Part shown: positions 53,874-62,460 of the stretch, piece after piece
Layout: each line of letters begins with the position of its first letter
Numbering within the stretch: position 1 is the first letter of the stretch
Assembly (NCBI GenBank): GCA_016214855.1
Contig: JACRMT010000004.1
Coordinates: forward strand, 744,001-808,000
Direction of reading: 5' to 3'
DNA from: Nitrospirota bacterium
GTDB lineage: Bacteria; Nitrospirota; Thermodesulfovibrionia; Thermodesulfovibrionales; UBA6898
Length of the DNA stretch: 64,000 nt
Notes under the pieces: model-generated
What the model was told of the DNA's origin: nothing
What the model saw: only the letters and a program-made list of their open reading frames with translations
Database searches by the model: none
Made by a program: the position numbers and the translations under genes

Positions 53874-54446
53874 TTATGCGTGGATCTTCTTCAAAAGCCA
53901 GGCCATATTCTGGCCAAGGTGTCTGAATGTCGTAACACCTTCTTCGTCCTTCAGGACCTCTCCGGGGTTTCTGCCCTGGCCTATGCTCCAGTAGCTCGAA
54001 CCGGGGATGATCATATGGCTGATGCCAAAAAAGTAGTTGATGCTTGAGTATACATCTGTCCCTCCGGCACGCCTGAACGACACAACAGCGCTCCCTACTT
54101 TTCGCTTAAAGAGATGATCGTTTGCCCTGGCAACAAGACCGGCACGGTCAATGAGAGCCTTCACCTCGGTCGAGACGTTCGCAAAATAGGTCGGGGAACC
54201 GATAAGGATCCCATCCGCGCTGATCATCTTCTCGACGAATGTATTGAGTTCATCTGTCTGAATGCAGCGTTTGTTCTTCAGCTCAAAGCATTTGTAACAG
54301 GCTTTGCAGCCTTTGATGTCTGTGCCGCCCAGCTGAAGGTACTCTGTCTCGATCCCTTCCTTCTGCAGTTCCTCAAAAACAATGTTGATCGCATCTCGGG
54401 TATTTCCTTCTTTTCTCGGACTACCGTTCAAGGCCACTACTTTCAT
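53874..54446 (-). CDS. Flavodoxin-fold NAD(P)H-dependent FMN reductase (iron-sulfur flavoprotein-like)
   Basis: A 190-residue flavodoxin-like protein: FMN phosphate loop ALNGSPRKEGNTRDAI, SPTYFANVSTEVKALIDR, and VSFRRAGGTD. The Cys cluster KGCKACYKCFELKNKRC (about residues 46-63) resembles the compact motif of iron-sulfur flavoproteins, so a 4Fe-4S cluster is likely. Role in electron transfer or oxidative stress is inferred from the family. Single gene, between convergent hemW and yqgE. Confidence 0.88.
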   Translation of the reverse strand: MKVVALNGSPRKEGNTRDAINIVFEELQKEGIETEYLQLGGTDIKGCKACYKCFELKNKRCIQTDELNTFVEKMISADGILIGSPTYFANVSTEVKALIDRAGLVARANDHLFKRKVGSAVVSFRRAGGTDVYSSINYFFGISHMIIPGSSYWSIGQGRNPGEVLKDEEGVTTFRHLGQNMAWLLKKIHA

Positions 54447-54472
54447 GGCATTACTCCTTTTTGAGAATATTA

Positions 54473-55033
54473 TTAAGCGTTTCCTGATCTTTTGGAATAG
54501 CGGTGAAAATCAACACCGATAAGCCTTGCAGCAGATCTCCACCGCTCTGCCGGCTTTACCGAGAAGATGATATCCTCTGCCATCGGCACAACGAGCCAGC
54601 TGTCTGTCATGAGCTCTTCCTCTATCTGATTGGCGCCCCACCCTGAGTGGCCGAGCGAGAAGAGATAGCTGTCAGGCCCCTTGCCGTTCAGAATGTCCTG
54701 AAGCAGTTCCCGGGATGATGACACACCGATATTCTTCGTTATCTTCAGCAAACCGTATTTTTTCCTGAACGGGGCATAAATGATATAGCCCTGTTCGGGC
54801 TGAACGGGACCACCATAATATACCGGCATGTCAACCGGACCCTTTTTAAGGTCGAATCTGAAGGCAAGCGACTGAAAACTTTCGGTGAGCACCCTGTTGA
54901 CCACGATACCAAAGGCCCCGTTATCCGTATGGTCGCACATCAGCACAACAGACTGGCTGAAATGCGGATCATCCAGGCCTGGCGAGGCTATCAGGAAATT
55001 ACCTGCGAGACTATGCATCTTCATATTCTGCAT
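54473..55033 (-). CDS. yqgE: YqgE/AlgH family protein (UPF0301)
   Basis: A 186-residue protein of the AlgH family, unknown biochemical function. Conserved: SLAGNFLIASPGLDDPHFSQ, HTDNGAFGIVVNR, YYGGPVQPEQGYIIY and LGHSGWGANQIEEEL. ATG 55033 is chosen (GGAGTGG upstream, normal length); the frame continues to 55156 but that would overlap the divergent apgM gene. The two genes therefore share a promoter region of about 80 bp. Confidence 0.92.
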   Translation of the reverse strand: MQNMKMHSLAGNFLIASPGLDDPHFSQSVVLMCDHTDNGAFGIVVNRVLTESFQSLAFRFDLKKGPVDMPVYYGGPVQPEQGYIIYAPFRKKYGLLKITKNIGVSSSRELLQDILNGKGPDSYLFSLGHSGWGANQIEEELMTDSWLVVPMAEDIIFSVKPAERWRSAARLIGVDFHRYSKRSGNA

Positions 55034-55113
55034 CCACTCCGGCACTACTATAACACATATGTTTCTCCTGTAATTCTTGAAAAGATACCTTACTTTACAG
55101 TAATATTCAACCC

Positions 55114-56322
55114 ATGCAGAAACTTCTGAAAAGCCTGGTTCAAAAGAACAGATCAAAGATCGTGCTCGTGGTTCTTGACGGCCTCGGCGGCCTTCCTGTC
55201 AACGGAAGGACCGAACTTGAGACCGCGTCAACACCGAACATGGACAGCCTCGCCCGGGCATCGGCCTGCGGCCTGCATACGCCTGTTGCACCGGGCATCA
55301 CACCCGGCAGCGGCCCCGGCCACCTCTCTCTTTTCGGCTATGATCCGCTTGAGTTTCAGATCGGCAGAGGAATACTGGAGGCGCTCGGTCTTGGTATCGA
55401 GATCAGGAGAACTGATGTGGCGGTAAGATGCAACTATGCGACCATCAGGGATGGGCTGATTATTGACCGGAGAGCAGGAAGAATACCGACTGACCAGAGC
55501 AGAAAACTGACTGAACGGCTGCAGAAAGAGATCACAAGGATCGACGATGCGGAGATAACGTTTGCGCCCGGCATGGAGCACCGTTTTGCCGTGATCATGA
55601 GGTTCCCTGAAGATCTTGCCAAGGACGCGGCACAGATCCCCGACACAGACCCCCAGCAGGAAGGCAAGGCACCTCTTAACCCACAGCCACTTTCAAAGAG
55701 CTCTGAAAAGGTCGCTGCTGTCGCCGGAAAGATCATAGCACAGATACATGAGGCATTAAAAAATGAGGAACGGGCAAATTTCGCTCTTATGAGGGGATTT
55801 TCCGGCATGCCCGATATACCGACCTTCGATCAGGCATATGGCCTGAATGCCTTGGCCATTGCGACCTATCCCATGTACCGCGGCCTTGCAACCCTGGTCG
55901 GTATGCATGCTCCGGCCCTGGAAGGTTCAGTTGAGGATGAGATAGCATTTCTCAAAGATCAGTATGACAATTACGATTTCTTTTTTCTCCATGTCAAGAA
56001 GGTCGACTCATACGGTGAGGATGGCAATTTTTCCGAAAAGACCAGGAGGATCGAAGAATTCGATGTTCTCCTTCCGAAGATCATGGCACTGAATCCTGAT
56101 GTCCTTGCCATTACCGGCGATCACTCAACACCCGCTCTCATGGAGGGACACAGCTGGCATCCTGTGCCGATGCTTTTGAAGTCGCCGTATGTGCTTGGGG
56201 GCCTCTGCTCCTCATTCTCAGAGCGCGAATGCACAAAGGGAGAATTGGGGATCTTTCCAACCGTTCAGCTTATGTCATTCATGCTTGCCAATGCCCTGCG
56301 CCTCAAGAAGTTCGGCGCGTAA
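55114..56322 (+). CDS. apgM: 2,3-bisphosphoglycerate-independent phosphoglycerate mutase (ApgM)
   Basis: Interconverts 3- and 2-phosphoglycerate. 402 aa: VLVVLDGLGGLP, TPGSGPGHLSLFGYDPLEFQ (nucleophile Ser), VRCNYATIRDGLIIDRRAGR, FMLRGF-like FALMRGFSGMPDI, FFLHVKKVDSYGEDG and AITGDHSTPALMEGHSW. The RAGRI and GFS elements fit genuine ApgM mutases better than the paralogue at 48.8 kb, so this is the likelier glycolytic enzyme. It is divergent from yqgE. Confidence 0.93.
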   Translation: MQKLLKSLVQKNRSKIVLVVLDGLGGLPVNGRTELETASTPNMDSLARASACGLHTPVAPGITPGSGPGHLSLFGYDPLEFQIGRGILEALGLGIEIRRTDVAVRCNYATIRDGLIIDRRAGRIPTDQSRKLTERLQKEITRIDDAEITFAPGMEHRFAVIMRFPEDLAKDAAQIPDTDPQQEGKAPLNPQPLSKSSEKVAAVAGKIIAQIHEALKNEERANFALMRGFSGMPDIPTFDQAYGLNALAIATYPMYRGLATLVGMHAPALEGSVEDEIAFLKDQYDNYDFFFLHVKKVDSYGEDGNFSEKTRRIEEFDVLLPKIMALNPDVLAITGDHSTPALMEGHSWHPVPMLLKSPYVLGGLCSSFSERECTKGELGIFPTVQLMSFMLANALRLKKFGA

Positions 56323-56339
56323 CGACCGTAACGCGTAAT

Positions 56340-56420
56340 GAGTGATCGGTGAACAGTAAAAACAAGGATATTGCTGTCCCCGACTCATCACTCATCACTC
56401 ATCACCCATCACCGTCTTTT
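56340..56420. repeat. Short CTCATCAC-type repeat at the tatD fusion gene start
   Basis: GTGATCGGTGAA followed by ATTGCTGTCCCCGACTCATC and four CTCATCAC-like units. It shares block order with 16020-16112 (complement) and encodes the first ~22 residues of the downstream ORF, which are not part of any domain. Confidence 0.55.
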
Positions 56421-57776
56421 ATCGACACCCACTGCCACATCGAGATGAAGGAATTTGATCCTGACCGTGACGAGGTCATCAAGCGGGCCAGGGAGGCAGG
56501 CCTTGAGGCCATGATCACTATAGGTTCTGACCTTGAGGGAACGCTGCAGGGTGTGAAGCTTGCCGAACTGCATGACTGCATCTACTCTTCTGTCGGCATA
56601 CATCCCCATGAGGCAAAAGACTTTACCGATCAGACCTATTCACTTCTCAGGGATCTTGCGCAAAAACAGAAGGTGATCGCAATAGGAGAGACCGGTCTTG
56701 ATTATCATTACGATCATTCTCCGAGAGAGCTTCAGCAGACAGTCTTCAGGAAACAGCTTGAACTGGCGAATGAGACATGCCTGCCGGTTATCATTCATAG
56801 CCGTGAGGCAGATGAAGACACTCTCAGGATCGTATGGGAATCAGGCTGCAGCCGCGGCGTCTTCCACTGCTTCTCCGGTGATGCGGCAATGGCGGAACAG
56901 GTCATGGCATTGGGTTTTTATATCTCGATCGCAGGGCCGGTGACCTTCAGAAAGGCAACGGGTCTGCAGGAGGTTGCCCGGAGCATTCCTGACGACTATC
57001 TCCTGGTCGAAACAGATGCTCCCTATCTTACGCCTGAACCCTTCCGGGGCAAGCGCAATGAACCGGCTTATATTCTCAACACCGCAAAAAAGATCGCTGA
57101 ACTGAGAGGCATCAGCCTGCAGGACCTGTCACGTATCACGACCCTGAACGCCAAGAGGCTTTTCAGTATAGGAACACTCCCTGAAAAAGGAGAAATAACA
57201 TATCAGATACGGGACAGCCTGTATCTGAATATCACTAACCGCTGCACGAACAAATGCTCTTTTTGCGTCAAGTTCAACTCGGATTTTGTAAAAGGCCACA
57301 GACTGAGACTCTCACATGAGCCGTCTGCAGAGGAATTGAAGACAGAGATCGGTGATCCCTCGCGCTTCAGAGAGATCGTCTTCTGCGGGTATGGTGAACC
57401 CCTGCAACGGCTCGATCTGGTGAAAGAGATCGCCGGGTGGATCAAGGCAGGCGGAGGTCGGGTCAGGATCAATACGAACGGCCATGCGAACCTGATCCAT
57501 AAGCGGGACATCATTCCGGAACTGAAGGGTCTTGTCGACAGCGTCTCCATAAGCCTTGATGCACATGATGCAGAGACCTATAACAGGATCTGCAGGCCCT
57601 ATTTCCCGGATGCGTACGAAGAGGTTGTCAGATTTACGCGAAGGATAAAGGAAGCAGTGCCTGATGTTCAGGTAACGGTCGTAAACCTGCCCGAAGTTGA
57701 TCTGATAAAATGCGAAGAGCTCGCAAAAGAGCTGGGTGCAAGATTCAGGGTCAGAGAACTTGACGTTGTTGGGTAG
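56349..57776 (+). CDS. TatD-family metal-dependent nuclease fused to a radical SAM domain
   Basis: A 475-residue fusion. Residues about 24-280 are TatD: FIDTHCHIEMKEFDPDRDEV, SVGIHPHEAKDF, AIGETGLDYHYDHS, VIIHSREADEDTL, VFHCFSGDAAMAEQVM and VETDAPYLTPEP, with the metal ligands. Residues about 290-475 are a compact radical SAM domain: SLYLNITNRCTNKCSFCVKF (CxxxCxxC), FCGYGEPLQRLDLVKE and RINTNGHANL. The second part resembles stand-alone TatD-associated radical SAM proteins, so the fusion links two genes that elsewhere are neighbours. The start is GTG 56349 within a repeat; its 3' end overlaps the convergent HD-GYP gene by 26 bp. Confidence 0.9.
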   Translation: MNSKNKDIAVPDSSLITHHPSPSFIDTHCHIEMKEFDPDRDEVIKRAREAGLEAMITIGSDLEGTLQGVKLAELHDCIYSSVGIHPHEAKDFTDQTYSLLRDLAQKQKVIAIGETGLDYHYDHSPRELQQTVFRKQLELANETCLPVIIHSREADEDTLRIVWESGCSRGVFHCFSGDAAMAEQVMALGFYISIAGPVTFRKATGLQEVARSIPDDYLLVETDAPYLTPEPFRGKRNEPAYILNTAKKIAELRGISLQDLSRITTLNAKRLFSIGTLPEKGEITYQIRDSLYLNITNRCTNKCSFCVKFNSDFVKGHRLRLSHEPSAEELKTEIGDPSRFREIVFCGYGEPLQRLDLVKEIAGWIKAGGGRVRINTNGHANLIHKRDIIPELKGLVDSVSISLDAHDAETYNRICRPYFPDAYEEVVRFTRRIKEAVPDVQVTVVNLPEVDLIKCEELAKELGARFRVRELDVVG

Positions 57777-58884
57777 ATGGACAGGCCCACCCGAGAAATG
57801 CCTTTACGATCTCAGGGTCAAACTGGGAACCGGCGCATCTCTGTATCTCCTTTGCCGCTTCCTCCCTTGACCGCTTCGGCCGGTAAGGCCTGTCAGAGGT
57901 GAGCGCATCAAAGGTGTCTGCGACAGACAGGATCCTTGCCAGCAGCGGTATCTCTTCATTCTTGAGGCCGAAGATGCTCTTTCTGCCGTCCCAGTGCTCG
58001 TGATGATATTTTATGCCGAGGATAACATCCTTGAACTGTTTCATTTCACCTAATATTTCAGCACCCACGCCGGGATGTTTCTTCATCTCTATCCATTCGC
58101 TTTCGCTTAACTCCCCGCTCTTGTTTAATATCTCTCTTGGCGTGGCTATCTTGCCGATGTCATGAAGGAGCGAGCAGATCTTCAACTTTTCGAGCGTATC
58201 GCCGTCAAGATCAAGCAATCTGCCGATGGAAATTGCGTATTCAGTGACGCGCTCCGTATGACCGGCGGTCCAGTATGAGGTTGCTTCAAGGGCCTTTACC
58301 AGCGATTTGATCGCACCGACAAGCAAAACCTCCAATTCCGTATAGAGAAAAGCATTTTCAATGGCAAGGCCTGCCTGGGACGTGATTGCCATCAGGAGCT
58401 TGGTGTCATGAGAAAAGAACTCCTGATCACCCTCCTTATCAGCAACAACAATAGCACCGACGGTCTTGGCCTTGCCCAGAATGGGACAGACCATGATCGA
58501 CCTGATGCCGGGAATATAGTCGCGGTATTCCGAATCTGCCACCCTGCAGAAGGCTGAAGGCTTTTTCGATTCTATCGACTTCCATATGACCGCCTGGTCT
58601 CTCGGAAATGTCCTGTCAGTGTCCCATGCGCCCTTGAAGGTCTTGGTAAAAAGAAGGTCGTCCTTTTCATCATGAAAGAGAATTGCCGCAGTACTCACAC
58701 CAATGGTATCGATGGCCTCATCGATCATGCGATTGCAGATGTCATCGATACTGAGGGACGAAAAGATCCCGGACACCCGATAAAGGAGCGAGAGCTCCTC
58801 GTAGGCAATGCTGAGCTCCTGTATCGTCGCCGTCAGATCCTGCTGGTAGTCAGGCTTTTCCAACGATCTCCTGCACCATCTCAA
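57751..58884 (-). CDS. GAF and HD-GYP domain protein (c-di-GMP phosphodiesterase)
   Basis: A 377-residue output protein. A short coiled coil (about 15-45) precedes a GAF domain (about 50-195, CNRMIDEAIDTIGVSTAAIL) and an HD-GYP domain (about 200-365) with HTERVTEYAISIG, LLHDIGKIATPREILNK, HHEHWDGRKS and SDRPYRPKRS. The GYP signature region reads HWDGRKSIFG, so the canonical GYP triplet is altered and activity is less certain. It overlaps the upstream receiver gene by 35 bp, implying tight coupling: the kinase-receiver pair probably controls it. Confidence 0.9.
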   Translation of the reverse strand: MRWCRRSLEKPDYQQDLTATIQELSIAYEELSLLYRVSGIFSSLSIDDICNRMIDEAIDTIGVSTAAILFHDEKDDLLFTKTFKGAWDTDRTFPRDQAVIWKSIESKKPSAFCRVADSEYRDYIPGIRSIMVCPILGKAKTVGAIVVADKEGDQEFFSHDTKLLMAITSQAGLAIENAFLYTELEVLLVGAIKSLVKALEATSYWTAGHTERVTEYAISIGRLLDLDGDTLEKLKICSLLHDIGKIATPREILNKSGELSESEWIEMKKHPGVGAEILGEMKQFKDVILGIKYHHEHWDGRKSIFGLKNEEIPLLARILSVADTFDALTSDRPYRPKRSREEAAKEIQRCAGSQFDPEIVKAFLGWACPSTQQRQVL

Positions 58885-59218
58885 GAAGCGACCGCGGACT
58901 GAACGGCTTGGTAATGTACCGGCTCACGCCGCACTGGATACCCTGCTGCTCATCAGAATCCTGTCCCTTCGCCGTCAGCATAAAAATGGGTATGGCCTTC
59001 AGTTCAGGATCTGCCTTGATCATCCTGCAAAGATCTATGCCGCTCAGTTCGGGCATCATCCAGTCGAGGATAATGAGTTCAGGCTTCTCATTCTTGATCA
59101 CTGCAAGGGCATTTCTGCTCTCGCGCAGTGTCATGACATCGATCTTCGCCTTCTTGAGCTTGTCCTCTATCATCATCAGAATAAAGGGCTCGTCATCGAT
59201 CACAATAACCTTGCTCAC
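58850..59218 (-). CDS. CheY-like single-domain response regulator
   Basis: A 122-residue receiver: acidic residues in VIVIDDEPFILMM, phospho-acceptor Asp in LIILDWMMPELSG, Thr in MLTAKGQ and Lys in ITKPFSPRSLLEM. No output domain. It overlaps the histidine kinase gene by 4 bp and the HD-GYP gene by 35 bp, so it is the predicted phosphate relay between them. Confidence 0.95.
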   Translation of the reverse strand: MSKVIVIDDEPFILMMIEDKLKKAKIDVMTLRESRNALAVIKNEKPELIILDWMMPELSGIDLCRMIKADPELKAIPIFMLTAKGQDSDEQQGIQCGVSRYITKPFSPRSLLEMVQEIVGKA

Positions 59219-62200
59219 ACAACCTCCCTGTATGGAATGCTCATTGTTATTTTTGTTCCCTCGCCGAGCCTGCTTGCAATGTTCATGCTGCCATTAAGCA
59301 TGCTGAGGATCTCATGGCAGAGCGCAAGTCCAAGACCGGTGCCTTTTACCCTGTCGCCGTGTCTGCCGCGGTAAAAACGCTCGGTAAGATGAGGGATGTC
59401 CTCATCAGGAATGCCCCATCCGTTATCAGCAATGGTGATCTCAAGCATGGCATCCTTCCGCCTGGCCGACACCTCTATAATACACCCTTCGTCAGAGAAT
59501 GTTAACGAGTTATCAATAAAGTTGATCAGGAGCTGTTTCAGCTTCCCTTCATCTGCCACAATGCTCCTGATATCCCCAAGGTCGTAATTAAGAACTGCTT
59601 TTTTGTTCGCGAGCAGGGGCCCCAATGTTTCGGCAATTCCCTTCATGAGCTCACCGAGATCAAGGGAGCTGAATTTCAGCGTTTCTTTGCCGCTTTCGAT
59701 CCGGGCAATGCTCAGGAGCTCCGCAACCATATTGGTGAGCCGGATCCCCTCATTCCGTATGGTGCTGAGGTATTTATTCACCTTATCGCCCTCCACATCC
59801 CCGTGGAGCAGCATCTCGGTCATTCCCACAATTGCGGAAAGAGGTGTCCTGAATTCATGGGAAACAGACCGTATCAGCTCTGTCTTCATCTTGTCCAGTT
59901 CCTTTTCCCTGCTGACATCACGCACCAGGTTCACAATCCCGGTGACCGCACTGTTCTTATCCAGGATAGGCGAGCTCGTGATCGTGACCGGCACCCTGCT
60001 GCCATAGAGAGTCGTCACAACAGCAGGCCGAGCCATCGATCTGCCCTGCTTTGCCTCTTCCACACTTTCGCCGAGCTGCAGACGGAAGGAAATATTCTCG
60101 TCACTGAACCGGAAAACCTCGCAGACCGGCAGGTTGATCGCCCGCTCCGGCCGAATACCGGTCATCCGCTCAAAGGCCTGATTAACAGCTATGATGCGGC
60201 CGCCGAGGTCAACGGTTATGATGCCCTCCTGCACACTCTGCAGGATCGTATCGGCGAGCTCCTTTGCCTTACCGGCACGGGCATAGAACTCTGAACGTTC
60301 TACGGCAACGGAGATCATATTGGTAATGATCTCCATGAAGCGAAGGTCCTCCTCTCTGAATTCCCTATACAGCGAGTAGTACAACGTGCAGACGCCGACA
60401 GGCTTTTCTCCTATGAACATCGGCACAGCCAATGCCGAATGGTATGCAGAGACATCCCGTGAGATATAGAACTTCTCCTCTGACCGGATATCGTTTACCA
60501 TGATGGGGTGTCGCTTGCTGAGCGCGTATTTTTCGAGAGAGCTCACATCGGCAGGGTATATGGCCGTCCCTTCCCTGCCTGTTGATTCAGTGGCAAATCT
60601 CAGTAACAGGTTGGATGCCTGGTCATGAGACAGCATCCAGACAAAATCCGCACGGAAGACCTTCTTTATGAAGTCAAGCACCTGCATCATGCTGTCCCCG
60701 ATATCAACTGCAGCCCCGAGATTGGCCGATATATGCAGAAGCTGCTGATGCTCGTCAGCCCATCTGTTTCTCTGCTGCTCAAACAGGGAACGCATCCGGT
60801 CATAGAGCCTGATGTTCTCAAGCGCCATACCGGTCATTTCACCTATGGATGAAAGAATATTCTCCTCTTCGACAGTAAATAGATGCGCGTTAAAACTGAA
60901 AAGACAGAAGACACCGATGATCCTCTCCTTGCCCCTGACCGGGAAGCAGCAGTACCCCCGCATGCCGGAATGTTTCATGACCGAACGCTCTATTCTCTCA
61001 TCCTTTGAGATGTCCGACGTGGTAAGGATCTGTCCGGTAACCGCAACCTTGCCCGGTATGTCGTCGCCGAGCCGTATTCTGCCGAGCATCTTCACATAGT
61101 CCTCTGATATGCCTTTATGATATTGGCAGGTCATCTCTTTGGCCGTTTCATCAAGAAAGAAGATGCCGCCGCCATCCATGCCGAGCATCTCGATCATCTT
61201 GTCCAGGACCTTGCTGAATATCTCATCAGGTTTGAGCGACCGGTTGAGAATGCTCGAAATGCTGTTGAGCGAGATCAATTCCTTGTTCTTCTGGACGATC
61301 TGTTCTTCGCTCTTCATCTTGTCCGTAATATCGCTGAGCAGTTCTATGACATGAAGCACCTTGCCTGAAGGATCAGTGACCGGGCTTGCAGTGATCTCGT
61401 GGTATTTCTTCCTGCCGTCAGGCTCAACATGCTGGTGAACGGTCCGGTGCGTCTTGCCTGTGGCAAATACGATCTGGGTCGGACATTCGAAACCATCGGA
61501 CCAGCAGGGCACCGATGACCCGTGCAGGGCATGATGGCAGAACTCTCCGGTAAGATCACGCTCAGCGTGCATCAGGGAAACCCTGTTTGCCGTTATAATG
61601 CGGTAATCCCTGTCGATCACGACGATCTCGTCCGGAATGCTGTTCATGATCGTCTCGAAATAATCGAGAGACTGCTGAAGTTCACTGCGCAGGCTGCTCT
61701 GTTCTCTGAAATCCTTCAGAATGCCGATCTTGCCCACAATCCTGTCACCGTCAAAAATAGGCGAACCGCTTATGAGCACCGGTATCTGGACACCGCTTCT
61801 CGAAAGGATACTGATCTCATAGATGGAGGATTCTCCCTTGTCCCGCTTCTCTTCGACCTGTTTTCTGAGGATTGCAATATTCCTGTCGTCAACAAAATCA
61901 TAAACCGGGTAACCGATCATTTCTTCGCGCGAGTATCCGAAGAGCCGTGTAAAAGCAGGGTTGATGTCTGTTATGCGGTCTTCCGTATCAACGACCCAAA
62001 GAGGGTCGAGCATGGCGCTGATATACATATCTTTCTTGCCTAACTCCTCTGTCTTGGCCCCGAGCGATTCTGCCATGGCGTTGAAGGTGCGCGTCACATC
62101 GCCCAGTTCGTCATCGGAAATGACCGGGAGCCTCGTAGCAAGCCTGCCTTCCTGCAGCGCATGCGACCCTTCCTGCAGATTTTTGAGCGAGATCAGCATC

Positions 62201-62460
62201 TTCCTGAGGAAAAAAATGGCCATGATAAAAGAGAGAACGAGAATATAAAAAACAAAGGGTAGCATCTGCTCGACCAGTTTAGCGGTAAATTCTTTATGCA
62301 TAAGACTGTATTCCTCGGACTTGACCGGTTCAAGAGACTCTTCCTTTTCGATCATCTTCTGCACCTGTTTGACCACAGACAGGGAGAAAGGGATGACGAT
62401 CATCAGTGCAAAGATCAGAAGCACGGAAACGAAACGATAGAGGATCTTCGTCTTGAACAT
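59215..62460 (-). CDS. Multi-sensor histidine kinase (HAMP-PAS-PAS-GAF-GAF-PAS-HK)
   Basis: A 1,081-residue membrane sensor. Two membrane helices (about 8-30 and 66-88) enclose a very short periplasmic loop; HAMP (about 89-140); PAS (145-265); a second PAS (275-395) with clustered Cys/His (EFCHHALHG, VPCWSDGFECP); GAF (410-565); GAF (585-740); PAS (755-875); HisKA with SVSHEFRTPLSAIVGM; HATPase with IADNGWGIPDEDI and GTGLGLALCHEI. ATG 62460 overlaps the yeiH stop by 1 bp; the longer frame to 62508 is not needed. The short periplasmic loop and cytosolic PAS/GAF domains suggest sensing of redox or small ligands inside the cell. Confidence 0.93.
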   Translation of the reverse strand: MFKTKILYRFVSVLLIFALMIVIPFSLSVVKQVQKMIEKEESLEPVKSEEYSLMHKEFTAKLVEQMLPFVFYILVLSFIMAIFFLRKMLISLKNLQEGSHALQEGRLATRLPVISDDELGDVTRTFNAMAESLGAKTEELGKKDMYISAMLDPLWVVDTEDRITDINPAFTRLFGYSREEMIGYPVYDFVDDRNIAILRKQVEEKRDKGESSIYEISILSRSGVQIPVLISGSPIFDGDRIVGKIGILKDFREQSSLRSELQQSLDYFETIMNSIPDEIVVIDRDYRIITANRVSLMHAERDLTGEFCHHALHGSSVPCWSDGFECPTQIVFATGKTHRTVHQHVEPDGRKKYHEITASPVTDPSGKVLHVIELLSDITDKMKSEEQIVQKNKELISLNSISSILNRSLKPDEIFSKVLDKMIEMLGMDGGGIFFLDETAKEMTCQYHKGISEDYVKMLGRIRLGDDIPGKVAVTGQILTTSDISKDERIERSVMKHSGMRGYCCFPVRGKERIIGVFCLFSFNAHLFTVEEENILSSIGEMTGMALENIRLYDRMRSLFEQQRNRWADEHQQLLHISANLGAAVDIGDSMMQVLDFIKKVFRADFVWMLSHDQASNLLLRFATESTGREGTAIYPADVSSLEKYALSKRHPIMVNDIRSEEKFYISRDVSAYHSALAVPMFIGEKPVGVCTLYYSLYREFREEDLRFMEIITNMISVAVERSEFYARAGKAKELADTILQSVQEGIITVDLGGRIIAVNQAFERMTGIRPERAINLPVCEVFRFSDENISFRLQLGESVEEAKQGRSMARPAVVTTLYGSRVPVTITSSPILDKNSAVTGIVNLVRDVSREKELDKMKTELIRSVSHEFRTPLSAIVGMTEMLLHGDVEGDKVNKYLSTIRNEGIRLTNMVAELLSIARIESGKETLKFSSLDLGELMKGIAETLGPLLANKKAVLNYDLGDIRSIVADEGKLKQLLINFIDNSLTFSDEGCIIEVSARRKDAMLEITIADNGWGIPDEDIPHLTERFYRGRHGDRVKGTGLGLALCHEILSMLNGSMNIASRLGEGTKITMSIPYREVV

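Noticed and set aside
55034-55156. Upstream start of yqgE at 55156
   Set aside because: It would run 43 bp into the divergent apgM gene and exceed the family length; ATG 55033 has GGAGTGG upstream.
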